A DNA stretch of 64,000 nucleotides, from the NCBI RefSeq assembly GCF_007992095.1, contig NZ_BJZP01000010.1:62001-126000 (forward strand). The letters are read 5' to 3'. This DNA comes from Paenirhizobium naphthalenivorans. Its GTDB lineage: Bacteria > Pseudomonadota > Alphaproteobacteria > Rhizobiales > Rhizobiaceae. Below the pieces are notes generated by a model. That model ran no database searches, was not told the origin of the DNA, and saw nothing but the letters and a program-made list of their open reading frames with translations. Both the position numbers and the translations under genes were made by a program. Positions 1 to 10,558 of the stretch are shown in pieces. How positions within the stretch are numbered: the first letter of the stretch is position 1; each line of letters begins with the position of its first letter.

Positions 1-1
1 T

Positions 2-232
2 GTGGAAGCCGTGCGCAGCCTGGTGGCGACCGGCGCCGGCGTGGCGCTCCTGCCGGATCTCGTCTACCGCCCGTGGTCGCTTGAAGGCGACCGCATCGAA
101 AGCCGCGACGTTTCCGGCGCACTGCCTGTCGTCCAGGTCGGCATGGTCTGGCGCAAGGGCTCGAGCCTGCCGCAATCCGCCCGCGACTTCGTCGGCATCG
201 CCGAGGCGCTGAGGAGCGGACGAGGACGGTAA
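2..232 (+). CDS. LysR-family transcriptional regulator, C-terminal fragment (cut by window edge)
   Basis: The reading frame is open from the left edge and ends with TAA. The 76 visible residues look like the end of a LysR substrate-binding domain: a stretch around VATGAGVALLPDLV (the usual GxGxxxLP turn near the end of this domain), followed by a strand and a final helix ending in basic residues. The helix-turn-helix half lies outside the window. It is on the same strand as the following ABC operon and 280 bp upstream of it. It could control that operon, because a LysR-type box is present in the gap, but that is inference. Confidence 0.75.
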   Translation: MEAVRSLVATGAGVALLPDLVYRPWSLEGDRIESRDVSGALPVVQVGMVWRKGSSLPQSARDFVGIAEALRSGRGR

Positions 233-390
233 GGCTGCCTCATCGTTGGAAATCCCCTGGCCTGCCGGCCATTTCCCCCCACCAGAGGGAGAATAAGCGC
301 CGACTGTCTTGCCGAAAACTTGGCTTGGCTTTCGAGGGCGAAGGCCCTCCCCCTTGCAAGGAAGGGGTTGGAGCGGGATTCGCCCCTGAT

Positions 391-409
391 CTATCGGGAA
401 AACCGATAG
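391..409. promoter_or_regulatory. Inverted repeat with LysR-type T-N11-A core upstream of ydcS
   Basis: CTATCGG-GAAAA-CCGATAG is a perfect 7-bp inverted repeat with a 5-nt centre. Its inner part is TCGGGAAAACCGA, matching the T-N11-A core of LysR-type regulator boxes. It lies about 100 bp upstream of the ydcS start and about 160 bp downstream of the truncated lysR gene. The rest of the 233-512 gap contains a C/G-rich palindromic stretch (about 345-375) of the kind dispersed in rhizobial intergenic DNA, and a GGGAG ribosome-binding site just before ydcS. Confidence 0.5.
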
Positions 410-512
410 CAACTTTCTGACAAATGAATTTGCGAATGCGGCGATTTCACGTCACCTTCATCCTTGGGAACAAACGCCGCGATAAGGCGGCCCCGAACAG
501 GGAGAAATTGCC

Positions 513-1670
<1,158 letters not shown>

Positions 1671-1704
1671 CAGCAAACCAGGAGAGGGCTCGCCCCTCAC
1701 CTGC

Positions 1705-1733
1705 CCCTCTCCCCGCCAAGCGGGGGGAGAGGG
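1705..1733 (+). repeat. Hairpin-forming palindrome between ydcS and ydcT
   Basis: CCCTCTCCCCGC (1705-1716) pairs with GCGGGG-GG-AGAGGG (1720-1733) through 12 base pairs with a 2-nt bulge and a 3-nt loop. There is no T-run after it, so it is not a classic terminator. It resembles short GC-rich palindromes dispersed in rhizobial intergenic regions. Its place directly after a solute-binding-protein gene suggests protection of the ydcS mRNA 3' end or partial attenuation. Confidence 0.6.
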
Positions 1734-1800
1734 AACATGCCCCGAACGACCGCCGCAAATACGGCAACCGACAGATCCGCAAGGCCGGAGAGGTTCGGCC

Positions 1801-1822
1801 TTCTTCCCGCATGCGGGAGGAA
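1801..1822. repeat. Second palindrome in the ydcS-ydcT gap
   Basis: TCCCGCATGCGGGA (1805-1818) is a perfect 14-bp palindrome. Flanking TTCT and GGAA extend it to 11 pairs counting one G-T. Together with the hairpin at 1705-1733 it fills the unusually long 200-bp gap of an otherwise tightly packed operon. Confidence 0.5.
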
Positions 1823-1870
1823 ATGCCGGCGGGCGGATGACGGGCAACTCAAACTTTCCCTGGAGTACAC

Positions 1871-2860
1871 ATGAACGCAGCCGTTGAATTCTCGAAGGTG
1901 TCGCGCCATTTCGGCGCCGTCAAAGCCGTCGATGCCGTGGACCTCAAGATCGCGCCGGGCGAGTTCTTTGCCATGCTAGGCCCCTCCGGTTCAGGCAAGA
2001 CCACCTGCCTGCGCCTGATCGCCGGCTTCGAGCAGCCGTCCGCCGGCCATATCGAGATCTTCGGCGAGACTGCGGAAGGCGTGCCGCCCTATCGCCGCCA
2101 CGTCAACACGGTGTTCCAGGACTACGCCCTCTTCCCCCACCTCGACATTCTCAACAACGTTGCCTACGGGCTGATGGTCAAGGGTGTCGAAAAGTCCGAA
2201 CGCCTCCAGCTTGCCGAACAGGCGCTCGACCTCGTCAAGCTGCCAGGCTACGGCGCCCGCAAGCCCGGCCAACTCTCGGGCGGCCAGCGCCAGCGTGTGG
2301 CACTCGCTCGGGCGCTGGTCAACAAGCCCAAGGTACTGCTGCTTGACGAGCCGCTCGGCGCGCTGGACCTCAAGCTGCGCGAGCAGATGCAGGACGAGTT
2401 GAAGACCCTGCAACGCTCGCTCGGCATCACCTTCATCTTCGTCACCCACGACCAGGGCGAGGCGCTCTCCATGGCCGATCGCGTCGCCGTGTTCAACGAC
2501 GGCAAGATCGTTCAGGCCGGCACGCCGGAAGACATCTACAACCGCCCGAAAACGCGCTTCGTCGCAGATTTCGTCGGCTCTTCCAACGTGATTTCACCAG
2601 CCGAGATGCAGAAGCTCGGCGGCGAGGCGAAATGGGCGAGCCTTCGCCCCGAGTCGATCCGGCTTGTTGCCACAGGTGGTATTGCCGCGACCGTCCGCTC
2701 GAGGAGCTTCCTGGGGGCGGCCACGCGACTGACCGTTGCGGCCGGCAACACCAACTTGACGGTTATGGTGCCGGCAGGCCAACCCGTGCCGGATGTCGGC
2801 TCCGGCACGGGTCTTTCCTGGCAGCCGTCCGACCTGCACTACATGGATGACGCCGCATGA
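1871..2860 (+). CDS. ydcT: Polyamine-type ABC transporter ATP-binding protein (YdcT/PotA-like)
   Basis: 329 aa. Walker A GPSGSGKTT at residues 37-45, signature LSGGQRQR near residue 135, Walker [13 protein letters not shown] about 20 residues later and the H-loop in FVTHDQGEAL are all present. A C-terminal TOBE-like region follows (ASLRPESIRL), as in PotA/FbpC-type ATPases. It energises import through YdcU/YdcV at the inner membrane. The stop codon overlaps the start of the next gene by 4 bp (ATGA), indicating translational coupling. Confidence 0.92.
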   Translation: MNAAVEFSKVSRHFGAVKAVDAVDLKIAPGEFFAMLGPSGSGKTTCLRLIAGFEQPSAGHIEIFGETAEGVPPYRRHVNTVFQDYALFPHLDILNNVAYGLMVKGVEKSERLQLAEQALDLVKLPGYGARKPGQLSGGQRQRVALARALVNKPKVLLLDEPLGALDLKLREQMQDELKTLQRSLGITFIFVTHDQGEALSMADRVAVFNDGKIVQAGTPEDIYNRPKTRFVADFVGSSNVISPAEMQKLGGEAKWASLRPESIRLVATGGIAATVRSRSFLGAATRLTVAAGNTNLTVMVPAGQPVPDVGSGTGLSWQPSDLHYMDDAA

Positions 2861-3807
2861 GCGACGTAGCGAACACATCGATCCTGCCCGGACGCGGCGG
2901 CCTGATGGGAAGCCTGTCCGACCTGTTCTGGCGTCGACCGGCCCTCCTGCTGGCGCTGATGCTGATCCCGCCGCTCCTCTGGCTCGGCATCATCTACGTC
3001 GGCTCATTGCTCGCCTTGCTGCTGCAAAGTTTCTTCTCGATCGACGAATTCTCGGGAATGATCAGCTACGAGCTGACGCTTTCGACCTACGGACAGCTGC
3101 TCAACCCGGCCAATTTCGACATCATCGTGCGCACCGTGCTGATGGCGGCCGCCGTGACACTGGCCGCGGCGGTGCTCGCATTCCCGATCGCCTATTACGC
3201 GGCGCGCTACGCCACCGGAAAATGGAAGGCTTTCTTCTACATCGGTGTCATGCTGCCCTTGTGGTCGAGCTATCTGGTCAAGGTCTATGCCTGGAAGCTG
3301 ATCCTCGCCAAGGAAGGCATCCTGACCTGGGCCTTTGCCAAACTTCACCTGAGCTGGCTGCTGGACGCCATTCTCGCCATCCCGGTGATCGGCGGCAATT
3401 CGCTGTCGATCAGCTACATCGGCACGTTTCTGGTCTTCGTCTATGTTTGGCTGCCCTTCATGGTACTGCCCGTCCAGGCGTCGCTCGAGCGCGTCCCGGG
3501 GAACCTGATCGAGGCCTCCGGCGATCTCGGCGGCCGACCGGGACAGACCTTCCGCCACGTGATACTGCCACTTGCCCTTCCGGGTATCATCGCCGGCTCG
3601 ATCTTCACCTTCTCACTGACGCTCGGCGACTACATCATCCCGCAGATCGTCGGCTCCTCGCGCCTCTTCATCGGCCAGGCCGTCTATGCCCAGCAGGGCA
3701 CCGCCGGCAACGTGCCGCTCGCGGCCGCCTTCTCGGTCGTGCCGATCGTCATCATGGGCGCCTATCTCTGGGCTGCCAAACGCATGGGGGCTTTTGATGC
3801 GCTCTGA
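2857..3807 (+). CDS. ydcU: ABC transporter permease (YdcU/PotB-like)
   Basis: 316 aa inner-membrane protein with about six hydrophobic segments. The EAA-type cytoplasmic loop [20 protein letters not shown], which docks the ATPase, lies in the C-terminal half. A soluble N-terminal stretch of about 25 residues precedes the first membrane segment. Length and order match E. coli YdcU. It overlaps ydcT by 4 bp and ydcV by 11 bp. Confidence 0.9.
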   Translation: MSDVANTSILPGRGGLMGSLSDLFWRRPALLLALMLIPPLLWLGIIYVGSLLALLLQSFFSIDEFSGMISYELTLSTYGQLLNPANFDIIVRTVLMAAAVTLAAAVLAFPIAYYAARYATGKWKAFFYIGVMLPLWSSYLVKVYAWKLILAKEGILTWAFAKLHLSWLLDAILAIPVIGGNSLSISYIGTFLVFVYVWLPFMVLPVQASLERVPGNLIEASGDLGGRPGQTFRHVILPLALPGIIAGSIFTFSLTLGDYIIPQIVGSSRLFIGQAVYAQQGTAGNVPLAAAFSVVPIVIMGAYLWAAKRMGAFDAL

Positions 3808-4612
3808 CCGTTCCTCCGGCGCCACCTGGCCGCTGAAACTCGCGGCCGCCGGTGGCCTGCTTTTCCTGCACCTGCCGATCCTCCTGATCTTCGTCTATGC
3901 CTTCACCACCGAGGAGAAGAGCTTCCAGTGGCCTCCACCGGGCTTCACCACCAAGTGGTTCGCCGTGACCTGGGGCCGCCCGGATGTGTGGGAGGCACTA
4001 GGCCTCTCGGTCAGGGTCGCCTCGATCGCAACCGCTGTCGCCTTGGTGCTCGGCACGCTCGCGGCCGCCGCCGTCTCGCGCACGAAATTCTTCGGCCGGG
4101 AGGCGATTTCACTGCTCGTCATCCTGCCGATCGCGCTTCCCGGCATCATCACCGGTATCGCGCTGCGCTCCGCCTTTTCGCTCGCCGAGATCCCCTTCTC
4201 GATATGGACGATCATCCTCGGCCATGCGACCTTCTGCGTGGTCGTGGTCTACAACAACGCCGTCGCCCGGTTCCGCCGCACCTCCGGCTCGCTGATCGAG
4301 GCCTCGATGGACCTGGGCGCCGATGGCTTCCAGACCTTCCGCTACGTGGTGCTGCCGAATATCGCGACAGCGCTTCTCGCCGGCGGCATGCTCGCCTTCG
4401 CGCTGTCCTTCGATGAGGTCATTGTCACCACGTTCACCGCGGGCCAGCAGGCGACCCTGCCGATCTGGATGCTGGAAGAGCTGATCCGCCCGCGCCAGCG
4501 CCCGGTCACCAATGTGGTCGCCATGCTGGTGGTGATCGTCACCTTCCTGCCGATCCTCGCCGCCTACTACCTGACCCGCGACACCGACCAGATCGCCGGC
4601 AGCGGCAAATAG
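3797..4612 (+). CDS. ydcV: ABC transporter permease (YdcV/PotC-like)
   Basis: 271 aa from the ATG at 3797 ([11 protein letters not shown]). An upstream in-frame extension exists but would run through the ydcU coding sequence and lacks permease character, so the short form is preferred. The protein has about six membrane segments and an EAA loop ([20 protein letters not shown]). It pairs with YdcU to form the membrane channel. The 11-bp overlap with ydcU points to coupled translation. Confidence 0.9.
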   Translation: MRSDRSSGATWPLKLAAAGGLLFLHLPILLIFVYAFTTEEKSFQWPPPGFTTKWFAVTWGRPDVWEALGLSVRVASIATAVALVLGTLAAAAVSRTKFFGREAISLLVILPIALPGIITGIALRSAFSLAEIPFSIWTIILGHATFCVVVVYNNAVARFRRTSGSLIEASMDLGADGFQTFRYVVLPNIATALLAGGMLAFALSFDEVIVTTFTAGQQATLPIWMLEELIRPRQRPVTNVVAMLVVIVTFLPILAAYYLTRDTDQIAGSGK

Positions 4613-4647
4613 AGACTTTGAAACTCAATAGTTTGAGGGAGAACAAC

Positions 4648-6072
4648 ATGGACACGCAAATGCTGATCGGCTCGACGTTCGAGGCCGGCACCGAGACCGA
4701 GGAAAAGGTCCTCAACCCGAAGACCGGCGAGACCATTCTGGAACTGCCCGAGGCCTCCCTCGCTCAGGTCGACGCCGCCGTCGATGCAGCGGAAAAGTCC
4801 TTCGACAACTGGTCGGCGACCACGCCGTCCGAACGATCGGCCTATCTGCTCAAGATCGCCGACGCGATCGAGGCGGATGCCGACGGCTTTGCCGCTCTTG
4901 AATCGCTCAACTGCGGCAAACCGATCAATGCCGTCAGAAACGACGAGATTCCGGCGATCGTCGATTGCTGGCGTTTCTTCGCCGGTGCCATCCGCTCGCT
5001 CCACGGCCCGGTCGCCGGAGAATACCTCCCCGGCCACACCTCGATGATCCGTCGCGATCCGGTCGGTATCATCGGCTCGATCGCACCGTGGAACTATCCG
5101 TTGATGATGATGGCCTGGAAGCTGGCACCGGCGATCGCCGGCGGCAATACCGTCGTCTTCAAGCCGTCGGAACAGACCCCGCTCACGGCGCTGAAGATGG
5201 CGAAGCTGCTGGCCGACATCCTGCCGGAAGGCGTCGTCAACGTTGTGCTCGGTCGCGGCGAAAGCGTTGGCAATGCGCTGATCAACCACCCGAAGATCAA
5301 CATGGTGTCGATCACCGGCGATATCGCCACCGGCAAGAAGGTGCTCGCCGCTGCCGCCAAGTCGGTCAAGCGCACCCATCTGGAACTCGGCGGCAAGGCC
5401 CCGGTCATCGTCTATGACGATGCCGACCTCGAAGCCGTCGTCGCCGGCATCCGCACCTTCGGCTTCTACAATGCCGGCCAGGATTGCACCGCCGCCTGCC
5501 GGATCTACGCCAGCGACAAGATCTACGACAACTTCGTCGCCGACCTCGCCTCCGCCGTCTCGACGCTGAAGTTCAACCAGGCCGACGACACAGAGAACGA
5601 GATCGGCCCGCTGATCTCCAGGCGCCAGCGCGACCGCGTCGAGAGCTTCGTCACCCGCGCCTCCGAACACAGCCACATGGAAGTCGTGGCCGGCGGCAAG
5701 GTCTCCGGCGAAAAGGGTTTCTTCTATGCTCCGACCGTTATCGCCGGCGCTTTGCAGGACGACGAGATCGTCCGGCGCGAGGTCTTCGGCCCGGTCGTTT
5801 CGGTCACACGCTTCTCGGAAACCGACGATGCGATCGCCTGGGCCAACGACAGTGACTACGGCCTTGCCTCCTCGGTCTGGACCAAGGACATCTCGCGCGC
5901 CATGAAGACGGCGGCCCGCCTGCGCTACGGCTGCACCTGGATCAACACCCACTTCATGCTCTGCAACGAGATGCCGCATGGCGGCCTGAAGCAGTCCGGC
6001 TACGGCAAGGACATGTCGGTCTATGCGCTGGAGGACTACACGGCGGTCCGCCATGTGATGATCGCCCACTGA
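4648..6072 (+). CDS. patD: Gamma-aminobutyraldehyde dehydrogenase (PatD/YdcW-like)
   Basis: 474 aa, the same length as E. coli PatD, starting at the ATG with GAGGGAG upstream; the in-frame codons from 4618 are treated as leader. The NAD-dependent aldehyde dehydrogenase active site is complete: general base E246 in LELGGK and nucleophile C280 in AGQDCTAA. The enzyme would oxidise 4-aminobutanal, from putrescine breakdown, to GABA in the cytoplasm. Its place as last gene after ydcSTUV matches enterobacteria and ties the transporter to polyamine catabolism. The exact substrate is inferred from synteny, since ALDH sequences alone discriminate poorly. Confidence 0.87.
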   Translation: MDTQMLIGSTFEAGTETEEKVLNPKTGETILELPEASLAQVDAAVDAAEKSFDNWSATTPSERSAYLLKIADAIEADADGFAALESLNCGKPINAVRNDEIPAIVDCWRFFAGAIRSLHGPVAGEYLPGHTSMIRRDPVGIIGSIAPWNYPLMMMAWKLAPAIAGGNTVVFKPSEQTPLTALKMAKLLADILPEGVVNVVLGRGESVGNALINHPKINMVSITGDIATGKKVLAAAAKSVKRTHLELGGKAPVIVYDDADLEAVVAGIRTFGFYNAGQDCTAACRIYASDKIYDNFVADLASAVSTLKFNQADDTENEIGPLISRRQRDRVESFVTRASEHSHMEVVAGGKVSGEKGFFYAPTVIAGALQDDEIVRREVFGPVVSVTRFSETDDAIAWANDSDYGLASSVWTKDISRAMKTAARLRYGCTWINTHFMLCNEMPHGGLKQSGYGKDMSVYALEDYTAVRHVMIAH

Positions 6073-6096
6073 ACTCGCTCGAAACGATCACCAGGA

Positions 6097-6126
6097 CGGC
6101 GCGGCTCCGGCTGCGCCGCCTTTTTT
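6097..6126 (+). terminator. Rho-independent terminator after patD
   Basis: A nine-pair stem (CGGCGCGGC with GCTGCGCCG, one G-U) with a TCCG tetraloop at 6097-6118 is followed by CC and six T residues. It closes the ydcSTUV-patD operon and separates it from the convergent FUSC gene. Confidence 0.85.
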
Positions 6127-6133
6127 GTGGCCA

Positions 6134-8068
6134 TCAGCGGGCCCGCTGCAAAAAGGCGCCATTCGCCTGAAGTGCCTCGGCCGCCCCGGCGAGTTGCCCA
6201 GCCTCGCGGCTGTGCGCCGCCGCCAGCCGCTCCGCCGCGCGTGCCATGGCTGACGCGGCCTTTTCCGGCGCCGACCGGACCTGTTTCAGCCGTTGCAGGG
6301 CGGCCCGTGCCGCCCGCTCCGCACCCGGTGCCATAGCGCCGGAACGCACGAGATCCTGCAACATCAGGATCGAACGGCCGACCGACAGAACCGCTAGACC
6401 GCCTTCGGTGACTTCACGATGGGTACCGCCGCTGCGCTCCGCATAGCGGATGAGCCGCAACAGGCGATGATACAGCCGCGCCCGCCAGGTCAGACGATGC
6501 TGCGAAGCATCCTCCGCCCGCGCCATGTCCTGCAATTCATGCACCATCATGACGATCAGCATGTCGAGCCGTTTGCCGGCATCAAGCGGGAAGATCGCCT
6601 TGTAGGCGACGAGCGCGATCAGCGGCGCCATGAGCAGCGCGACGATGCTTGACAGCATGGACGGGAGATCGCCGGTCAGCGGATAGACGGGGTGCAGCAA
6701 CAACAGGGAGACCATCGCATAGTCGAATGCGGTCGGGAGCGTCCGGCGATGGGAGAAAAACAATGGGCCGACCAGGATGAACGGCAAGGTCAGGAGCACC
6801 ACCTCCAGCTCGTTGCCGGCAAGCGGCCAGGCGACAAAGCGACAGAGCAACGCCCCGGCCGAACCCAGCACCTGCCCAAGCAGCACGTACCGCATGGTCT
6901 GGGCCGGGTTCTCGAAGGTCGAGAAGATTGTCGTCATGATCGACAGACCGAGCAGCAGATAGGGTGCCGAGGCCCAGCCCGTCACCACCCACAGGAAGCC
7001 GACCGCCAGCATGCAGGCGGTTGCACGGATGGCCGCCTGCCGCGCGCCGATCCAATCGCGGTGTAGGACAATCGGGTAACCGGCTGAAGCCGACGTATTC
7101 GCCGGGGCCTGAACATCCTGCCCGAGCGCGACGCGGTGAGTGCGGATCGCCTGGCTCAGCGACTGCAATGCGGCCCCCAGCTCACTTTCAAGCCCGGCGT
7201 GATCTGCCGCCTGATCGATCGCCGCAAGCGGCGCGTCCGCACTGCCACCGCCTTCGAAGCCGCTTGCGGCGCTGTCTAGAAGAGCCGCCACGGCCTCGTC
7301 GTGCGGGTGCGCGCCGCGACGGCCAGCCAAGAGCAGCGAGACCTGCACCGAAAGCACGGTACGCATCGCCCGCACGGTCTGGCGCGAACGGCGGGAGCCT
7401 GCACCATGCGGATCCAGGAGTTCGTCAATCGCCGCCATCTCCGCCAGCAGTGCCTGCTGTTCATCGCCGAGCGGAGCAGCCGTACCGGTCTTAAGGCCGA
7501 GCGCCAGATCCCGTAACAGCCGCGCCGTCACACGGCGCATCCGGCCCGTCATTTCCTGCTCGGCGGTCGCCGGCGTCAACAGCCAGCCGATCACCACCGC
7601 CGTCGCCACCCCGACCATGATAGTCGCCGCGCGGTCCGCGCCAAGAGAGAGAACATGGTCCGGGTGGCCGCTGTCGAGCAGCGCCACCATGGAGGCGGAA
7701 TAGCCGGACAGCATCGCGCCATAAGAGACATAGCCCCGCAACAGATTGCCGGCAGCCACACAAATGCCGATCCAGATCGACAGTCCAATGACCAGTGGCG
7801 CCGGATGACCGCCGGAGAAGGCGACCAGGCCAACGCCCACCGCCACACCGATCAGGGTGCCGAGGGCGCGGAAAAAGCCCTTCTCCAGCAATTGCCCCCG
7901 GGTCGGCTGCGCCGCGGCCCACACAGTCATCGCCGACCATTGCGGATGCTCAAGTCCGATGGCCCAGGCGACGAGCAGCGCAAGGCAGGCGGCAAGGGCC
8001 GTGCGCAGCGAAAAGCCAAGCCGCGGCATATCAAAGCCGAATTGGATCATCCATTGCTTCGGGGACAT
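6134..8068 (-). CDS. FUSC-family inner-membrane transporter (YccS/AaeB-like)
   Basis: 644 aa. Two blocks of closely spaced hydrophobic helices (residues about 15-170 and 335-490) are each followed by a soluble, helix-rich cytoplasmic region, the duplicated architecture of FUSC / aromatic acid exporter proteins. Near the N-terminus GLEHPQWSAMTVWAAAQPTRGQLLEKGFFRALGT is the typical FUSC signature region; residues there include conserved Q, P and R. The likely role is efflux of aromatic acids or other amphipathic compounds. The gene lies 3 bp downstream of a marR gene on the same strand and is surely co-transcribed with it. The substrate is unknown. Confidence 0.85.
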   Translation of the reverse strand: MSPKQWMIQFGFDMPRLGFSLRTALAACLALLVAWAIGLEHPQWSAMTVWAAAQPTRGQLLEKGFFRALGTLIGVAVGVGLVAFSGGHPAPLVIGLSIWIGICVAAGNLLRGYVSYGAMLSGYSASMVALLDSGHPDHVLSLGADRAATIMVGVATAVVIGWLLTPATAEQEMTGRMRRVTARLLRDLALGLKTGTAAPLGDEQQALLAEMAAIDELLDPHGAGSRRSRQTVRAMRTVLSVQVSLLLAGRRGAHPHDEAVAALLDSAASGFEGGGSADAPLAAIDQAADHAGLESELGAALQSLSQAIRTHRVALGQDVQAPANTSASAGYPIVLHRDWIGARQAAIRATACMLAVGFLWVVTGWASAPYLLLGLSIMTTIFSTFENPAQTMRYVLLGQVLGSAGALLCRFVAWPLAGNELEVVLLTLPFILVGPLFFSHRRTLPTAFDYAMVSLLLLHPVYPLTGDLPSMLSSIVALLMAPLIALVAYKAIFPLDAGKRLDMLIVMMVHELQDMARAEDASQHRLTWRARLYHRLLRLIRYAERSGGTHREVTEGGLAVLSVGRSILMLQDLVRSGAMAPGAERAARAALQRLKQVRSAPEKAASAMARAAERLAAAHSREAGQLAGAAEALQANGAFLQRAR

Positions 8069-8071
8069 CGA

Positions 8072-8539
8072 TTAACACCCATCCGGCTCGCATCCACCCC
8101 GGATGCGCGCTTCAATCTTCTCGAAGGCGGAAAGCACAACGGCAATCTCGGCATCACCGAGATCCTGCAGCAGGTCGTTCTCCAACGGCACGAGGCGGCC
8201 CATGATCTCCTGCACCCGCTCCGTCCCGGCTGAAGTGAGATAGAGACGCTTCGCCCGGCGGTCATCCGCCTCGGTGTGCCGCTGCAACAACCCCAGTCCC
8301 TCTAGGATGTCGAGCAAGCGCACCAAGCTAGAACCGTCGAGACCTATGCGGGCGGCGAGCTCCTTTTGCAGCAGGCCTCCACCTGCCCGGTGGAGGTGAA
8401 AGAGCGGAGCCCAGGTCGCGTCACTTAAACCCGCGGCGGCCACGCCCTCGTCGACATAATGGCGCCAGCGGCGCGAAAGGCCGACCAAACGGAACCCGAA
8501 TTCTCTGCGCTGATTTGCTTTCATGAATTTACATTGCAT
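8072..8539 (-). CDS. MarR-family transcriptional repressor
   Basis: 155 aa (or 150 aa from the second ATG at 8524). The winged-helix core is visible: QKELAARIGLDGSSLVRLLDILEGLGLLQR (recognition helix region) followed by the wing TEADDRRAKRLYLTSAG, the canonical DxRxxxxxLT motif. It precedes the FUSC exporter in a two-gene operon, the usual arrangement of a MarR protein relieved by an exported aromatic ligand. A palindromic operator lies a few bases upstream of its start, so autoregulation is likely. Confidence 0.9.
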   Translation of the reverse strand: MQCKFMKANQRREFGFRLVGLSRRWRHYVDEGVAAAGLSDATWAPLFHLHRAGGGLLQKELAARIGLDGSSLVRLLDILEGLGLLQRHTEADDRRAKRLYLTSAGTERVQEIMGRLVPLENDLLQDLGDAEIAVVLSAFEKIEARIRGGCEPDGC

Positions 8540-8545
8540 ACAAAT

Positions 8546-8562
8546 TATTTGCTTAGCAAGTA
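8546..8562. promoter_or_regulatory. MarR operator
   Basis: TATTTGCTTAGCAAGTA is a 17-bp near-perfect palindrome (one mismatched pair) with the core TTGCT-T-AGCAA. This matches the usual TTGC/GCAA half-sites of MarR-family operators. It sits 7 bp upstream of the marR start codon, where binding would block its own operon. No second copy is obvious in the remaining 140 bp before the divergent SH3 gene. Confidence 0.7.
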
Positions 8563-8701
8563 TTTTAGGCCGACGGTGAACAACACCCTGTCGCCCATGG
8601 CTGGATGGCTTTTGGACAGGCCCCGTTTACCTTTGGCCAAGATAATCTGGCGACGTTTCGGCCAGTGTATTATCGTCCGCCGCGAACAGAGGAGTCTCCG
8701 C

Positions 8702-9373
8702 ATGCGTCTTGTCCTGCCCGTCCTTATCGCCCTTGTGGCCACGCTCCTGCCGGCGACGGTGGGCGCGCAGGAGCTGCAGGTCATCCCGGCTCCGGACCTC
8801 GGCGGAAACCCCTCCGACGACGCAGCGATCTGGCATGTCTATGGTTTGATGCCCGATGACATGCTCAATATCCGCTCAGGCCCAGGGCCCGCCTTCCGGG
8901 TGATCGGCGCGCTTCAGGAGAGCCAGCCGGTGCGCAATCTCGGTTGCAGCGAACGCGATGGTGGCTTCTGGTGCCGGGTCTCCACCTATGACCAGCCGCG
9001 CATCAGCGGCTGGGTGAACGGGCGCTACATCACCGATGAATGGGTGCAACCGGGCGGTCGACTACTGCAAGACGACGAGGAACGCGTGATCCCGGGCACC
9101 GCTTATCATGCCACAGGCACGATCCGCTGCCAGACGCTCGGCGATCCACGGGTCGGGGCCTGCGCCTACGGCGTCGTCCGCAACGGCCCCTTCGCCGAGA
9201 TCGACCTCACCTTTCCCGATGGCTATACGCGCTCGCTCAGCTATCGCGCCGGCCGTTTTTCCGCCAAGGACGGCTCCGAGGTACGCTCCCGCAAACAGGG
9301 CGGTGTCGCCATCGTCACCATTAACGGCGAAGAGACGTTCCATATTCCCGATGATGTGGTGATGGGCTGGTAA
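8702..9373 (+). CDS. Secreted SH3-domain (SH3b) protein
   Basis: 223 aa from the ATG preceded by AGAGGAG. A cleavable signal peptide (MRLVLPVLIALVATLLPATVGA) is followed by a bacterial SH3 domain at about residues 45-110, recognisable from LNIRSGPGPAFRVIGAL and the later GWVNGRYI. Two cysteines in that domain (LGCSE and FWCRV) could be paired. The C-terminal part (about 130-223) contains a predicted beta-rich region with RCQTLGDPRVGACAYGVVR; its function is not recognised. SH3b domains often bind peptidoglycan, so a periplasmic wall role is possible. It is divergent from marR. Confidence 0.8.
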   Translation: MRLVLPVLIALVATLLPATVGAQELQVIPAPDLGGNPSDDAAIWHVYGLMPDDMLNIRSGPGPAFRVIGALQESQPVRNLGCSERDGGFWCRVSTYDQPRISGWVNGRYITDEWVQPGGRLLQDDEERVIPGTAYHATGTIRCQTLGDPRVGACAYGVVRNGPFAEIDLTFPDGYTRSLSYRAGRFSAKDGSEVRSRKQGGVAIVTINGEETFHIPDDVVMGW

Positions 9374-9428
9374 GGGCACGTCCTCCTCGCCGAGGAGAAG
9401 CGCCTGAAGCCTGAGCGAAAGGCCGTTT

Positions 9429-9461
9429 CAGGTTCCCCCAAGGCGAACGAGAGGGAACCTG
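9429..9461. terminator. Hairpin between the SH3 gene and transaldolase
   Basis: CAGGTTCCC (9429-9437) and GGGAACCTG (9453-9461) form a perfect 9-bp stem with a 15-nt loop between two convergent genes. A weak T-run (GCGTTTTAA) follows 7 nt later on the plus strand. It probably ends the SH3 transcript and may also stop readthrough from tal. Confidence 0.5.
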
Positions 9462-9472
9462 ATCGTTGCGTT

Positions 9473-10438
9473 TTAAGCCGCAAGCGCCTTGGCGACCATG
9501 CCGCGCAGCGTGCCGAGGTCCTTGGCGAAAGCGCGAATGCCTTCGGCGAGCTTTTCAGTCGCCATGGCATCCTCGTTCATCGCCCAACGGAAGGCCTTCT
9601 CGTCAAGCGAAACGCGCGGTTCGGGCGTGGCCTTTTCCGGCGACAGCATCTGCTGCAACGCGCCCTGATCGGCATCCAGCTCATCAAGCAGCGCCGGGCT
9701 GATCGTCAGGCGATCGCACCCGGCCAGCGCTTCGATCTCGCCGGCATTGCGGAACGAGGCACCCATGACGATGGTCTTGATGTCGTTGGCCTTGTAATAA
9801 TTGTAGATCGAACGCACCGACAGCACGCCCGGATCGGTCTCAGCCGTATAGGTCTCGCCGGTCGACTTCTTGTACCAGTCGAGGATACGACCGACGAAGG
9901 GCGAAATGAGGAAGGCCTTGGCCTCAGCGCAGGCGATCGCCTGGGCCTTGGAGAAGAGCAGCGTCAGATTACAGTCGATACCCTCGCTCTGCAGCACTTC
10001 CGCCGCACGGATGCCTTCCCATGTGGAGGCGAGCTTGATCAGGATCCGGTCGCGCTCAATGCCGCGCTCCTTGTAGCCGGCGATGATCTCATGTGCCTTG
10101 GCGATCGAGCCCTTAGTGTCGAAGGAGAGATCGGCATCGACCTCGGTCGACACACGACCGGGAACGATCTTGGCGAGTGCCGCGCCGACCGAGACCGCCA
10201 GCCTGTCGGCCACGATCGCCGTCACCGCCTCGCCCGATCCGCCCTGCGCCTTGCCCCAGGCGATTTCCGCCTTGAACGTTTCGGCGAAGGCCTCCGTACC
10301 AAGCGCTTTCAAGACGATCGTCGGATTGGTGGTGCAATCGACCGGCTTCAGGCGGGCCACGGCCTCGATGTCGCCGGTGTCGGCGACCACGGTGGTCATA
10401 GCGCGAAGCTGTTCGAGTTTGGAGGTCATCATCGTCAT
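9473..10438 (-). CDS. tal: Transaldolase (TalB-type)
   Basis: 321 aa, the usual length of classical class I transaldolases. It has the N-terminal signature [18 protein letters not shown] and the VDCTTNPT motif, and the Schiff-base lysine K135 in [12 protein letters not shown]. It moves a dihydroxyacetone unit between sugar phosphates in the non-oxidative pentose phosphate pathway (cytoplasm). Three in-frame ATGs lie within the first five codons; the first is reported. Upstream (10527-10536) there is a TAATCGATTA palindrome of unknown meaning. Confidence 0.95.
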   Translation of the reverse strand: MTMMTSKLEQLRAMTTVVADTGDIEAVARLKPVDCTTNPTIVLKALGTEAFAETFKAEIAWGKAQGGSGEAVTAIVADRLAVSVGAALAKIVPGRVSTEVDADLSFDTKGSIAKAHEIIAGYKERGIERDRILIKLASTWEGIRAAEVLQSEGIDCNLTLLFSKAQAIACAEAKAFLISPFVGRILDWYKKSTGETYTAETDPGVLSVRSIYNYYKANDIKTIVMGASFRNAGEIEALAGCDRLTISPALLDELDADQGALQQMLSPEKATPEPRVSLDEKAFRWAMNEDAMATEKLAEGIRAFAKDLGTLRGMVAKALAA

Positions 10439-10558
10439 CCCTGTTTAGAAGGCGGCAAGGCCGGAAAAATCGAGCCGACTATCACCAGCCACAGACGGCA
10501 AAGTCAAGAATGTGGGAAAACGAATCTAATCGATTAATTGATCCATCGGCACGAACAG

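Noticed and set aside
4567..6069. Open frame of 500 codons antisense to patD
   Set aside because: It mirrors the aldehyde dehydrogenase gene, whose active-site residues are intact on the plus strand; the antisense product is Arg/Gly/Asp-rich without domains.
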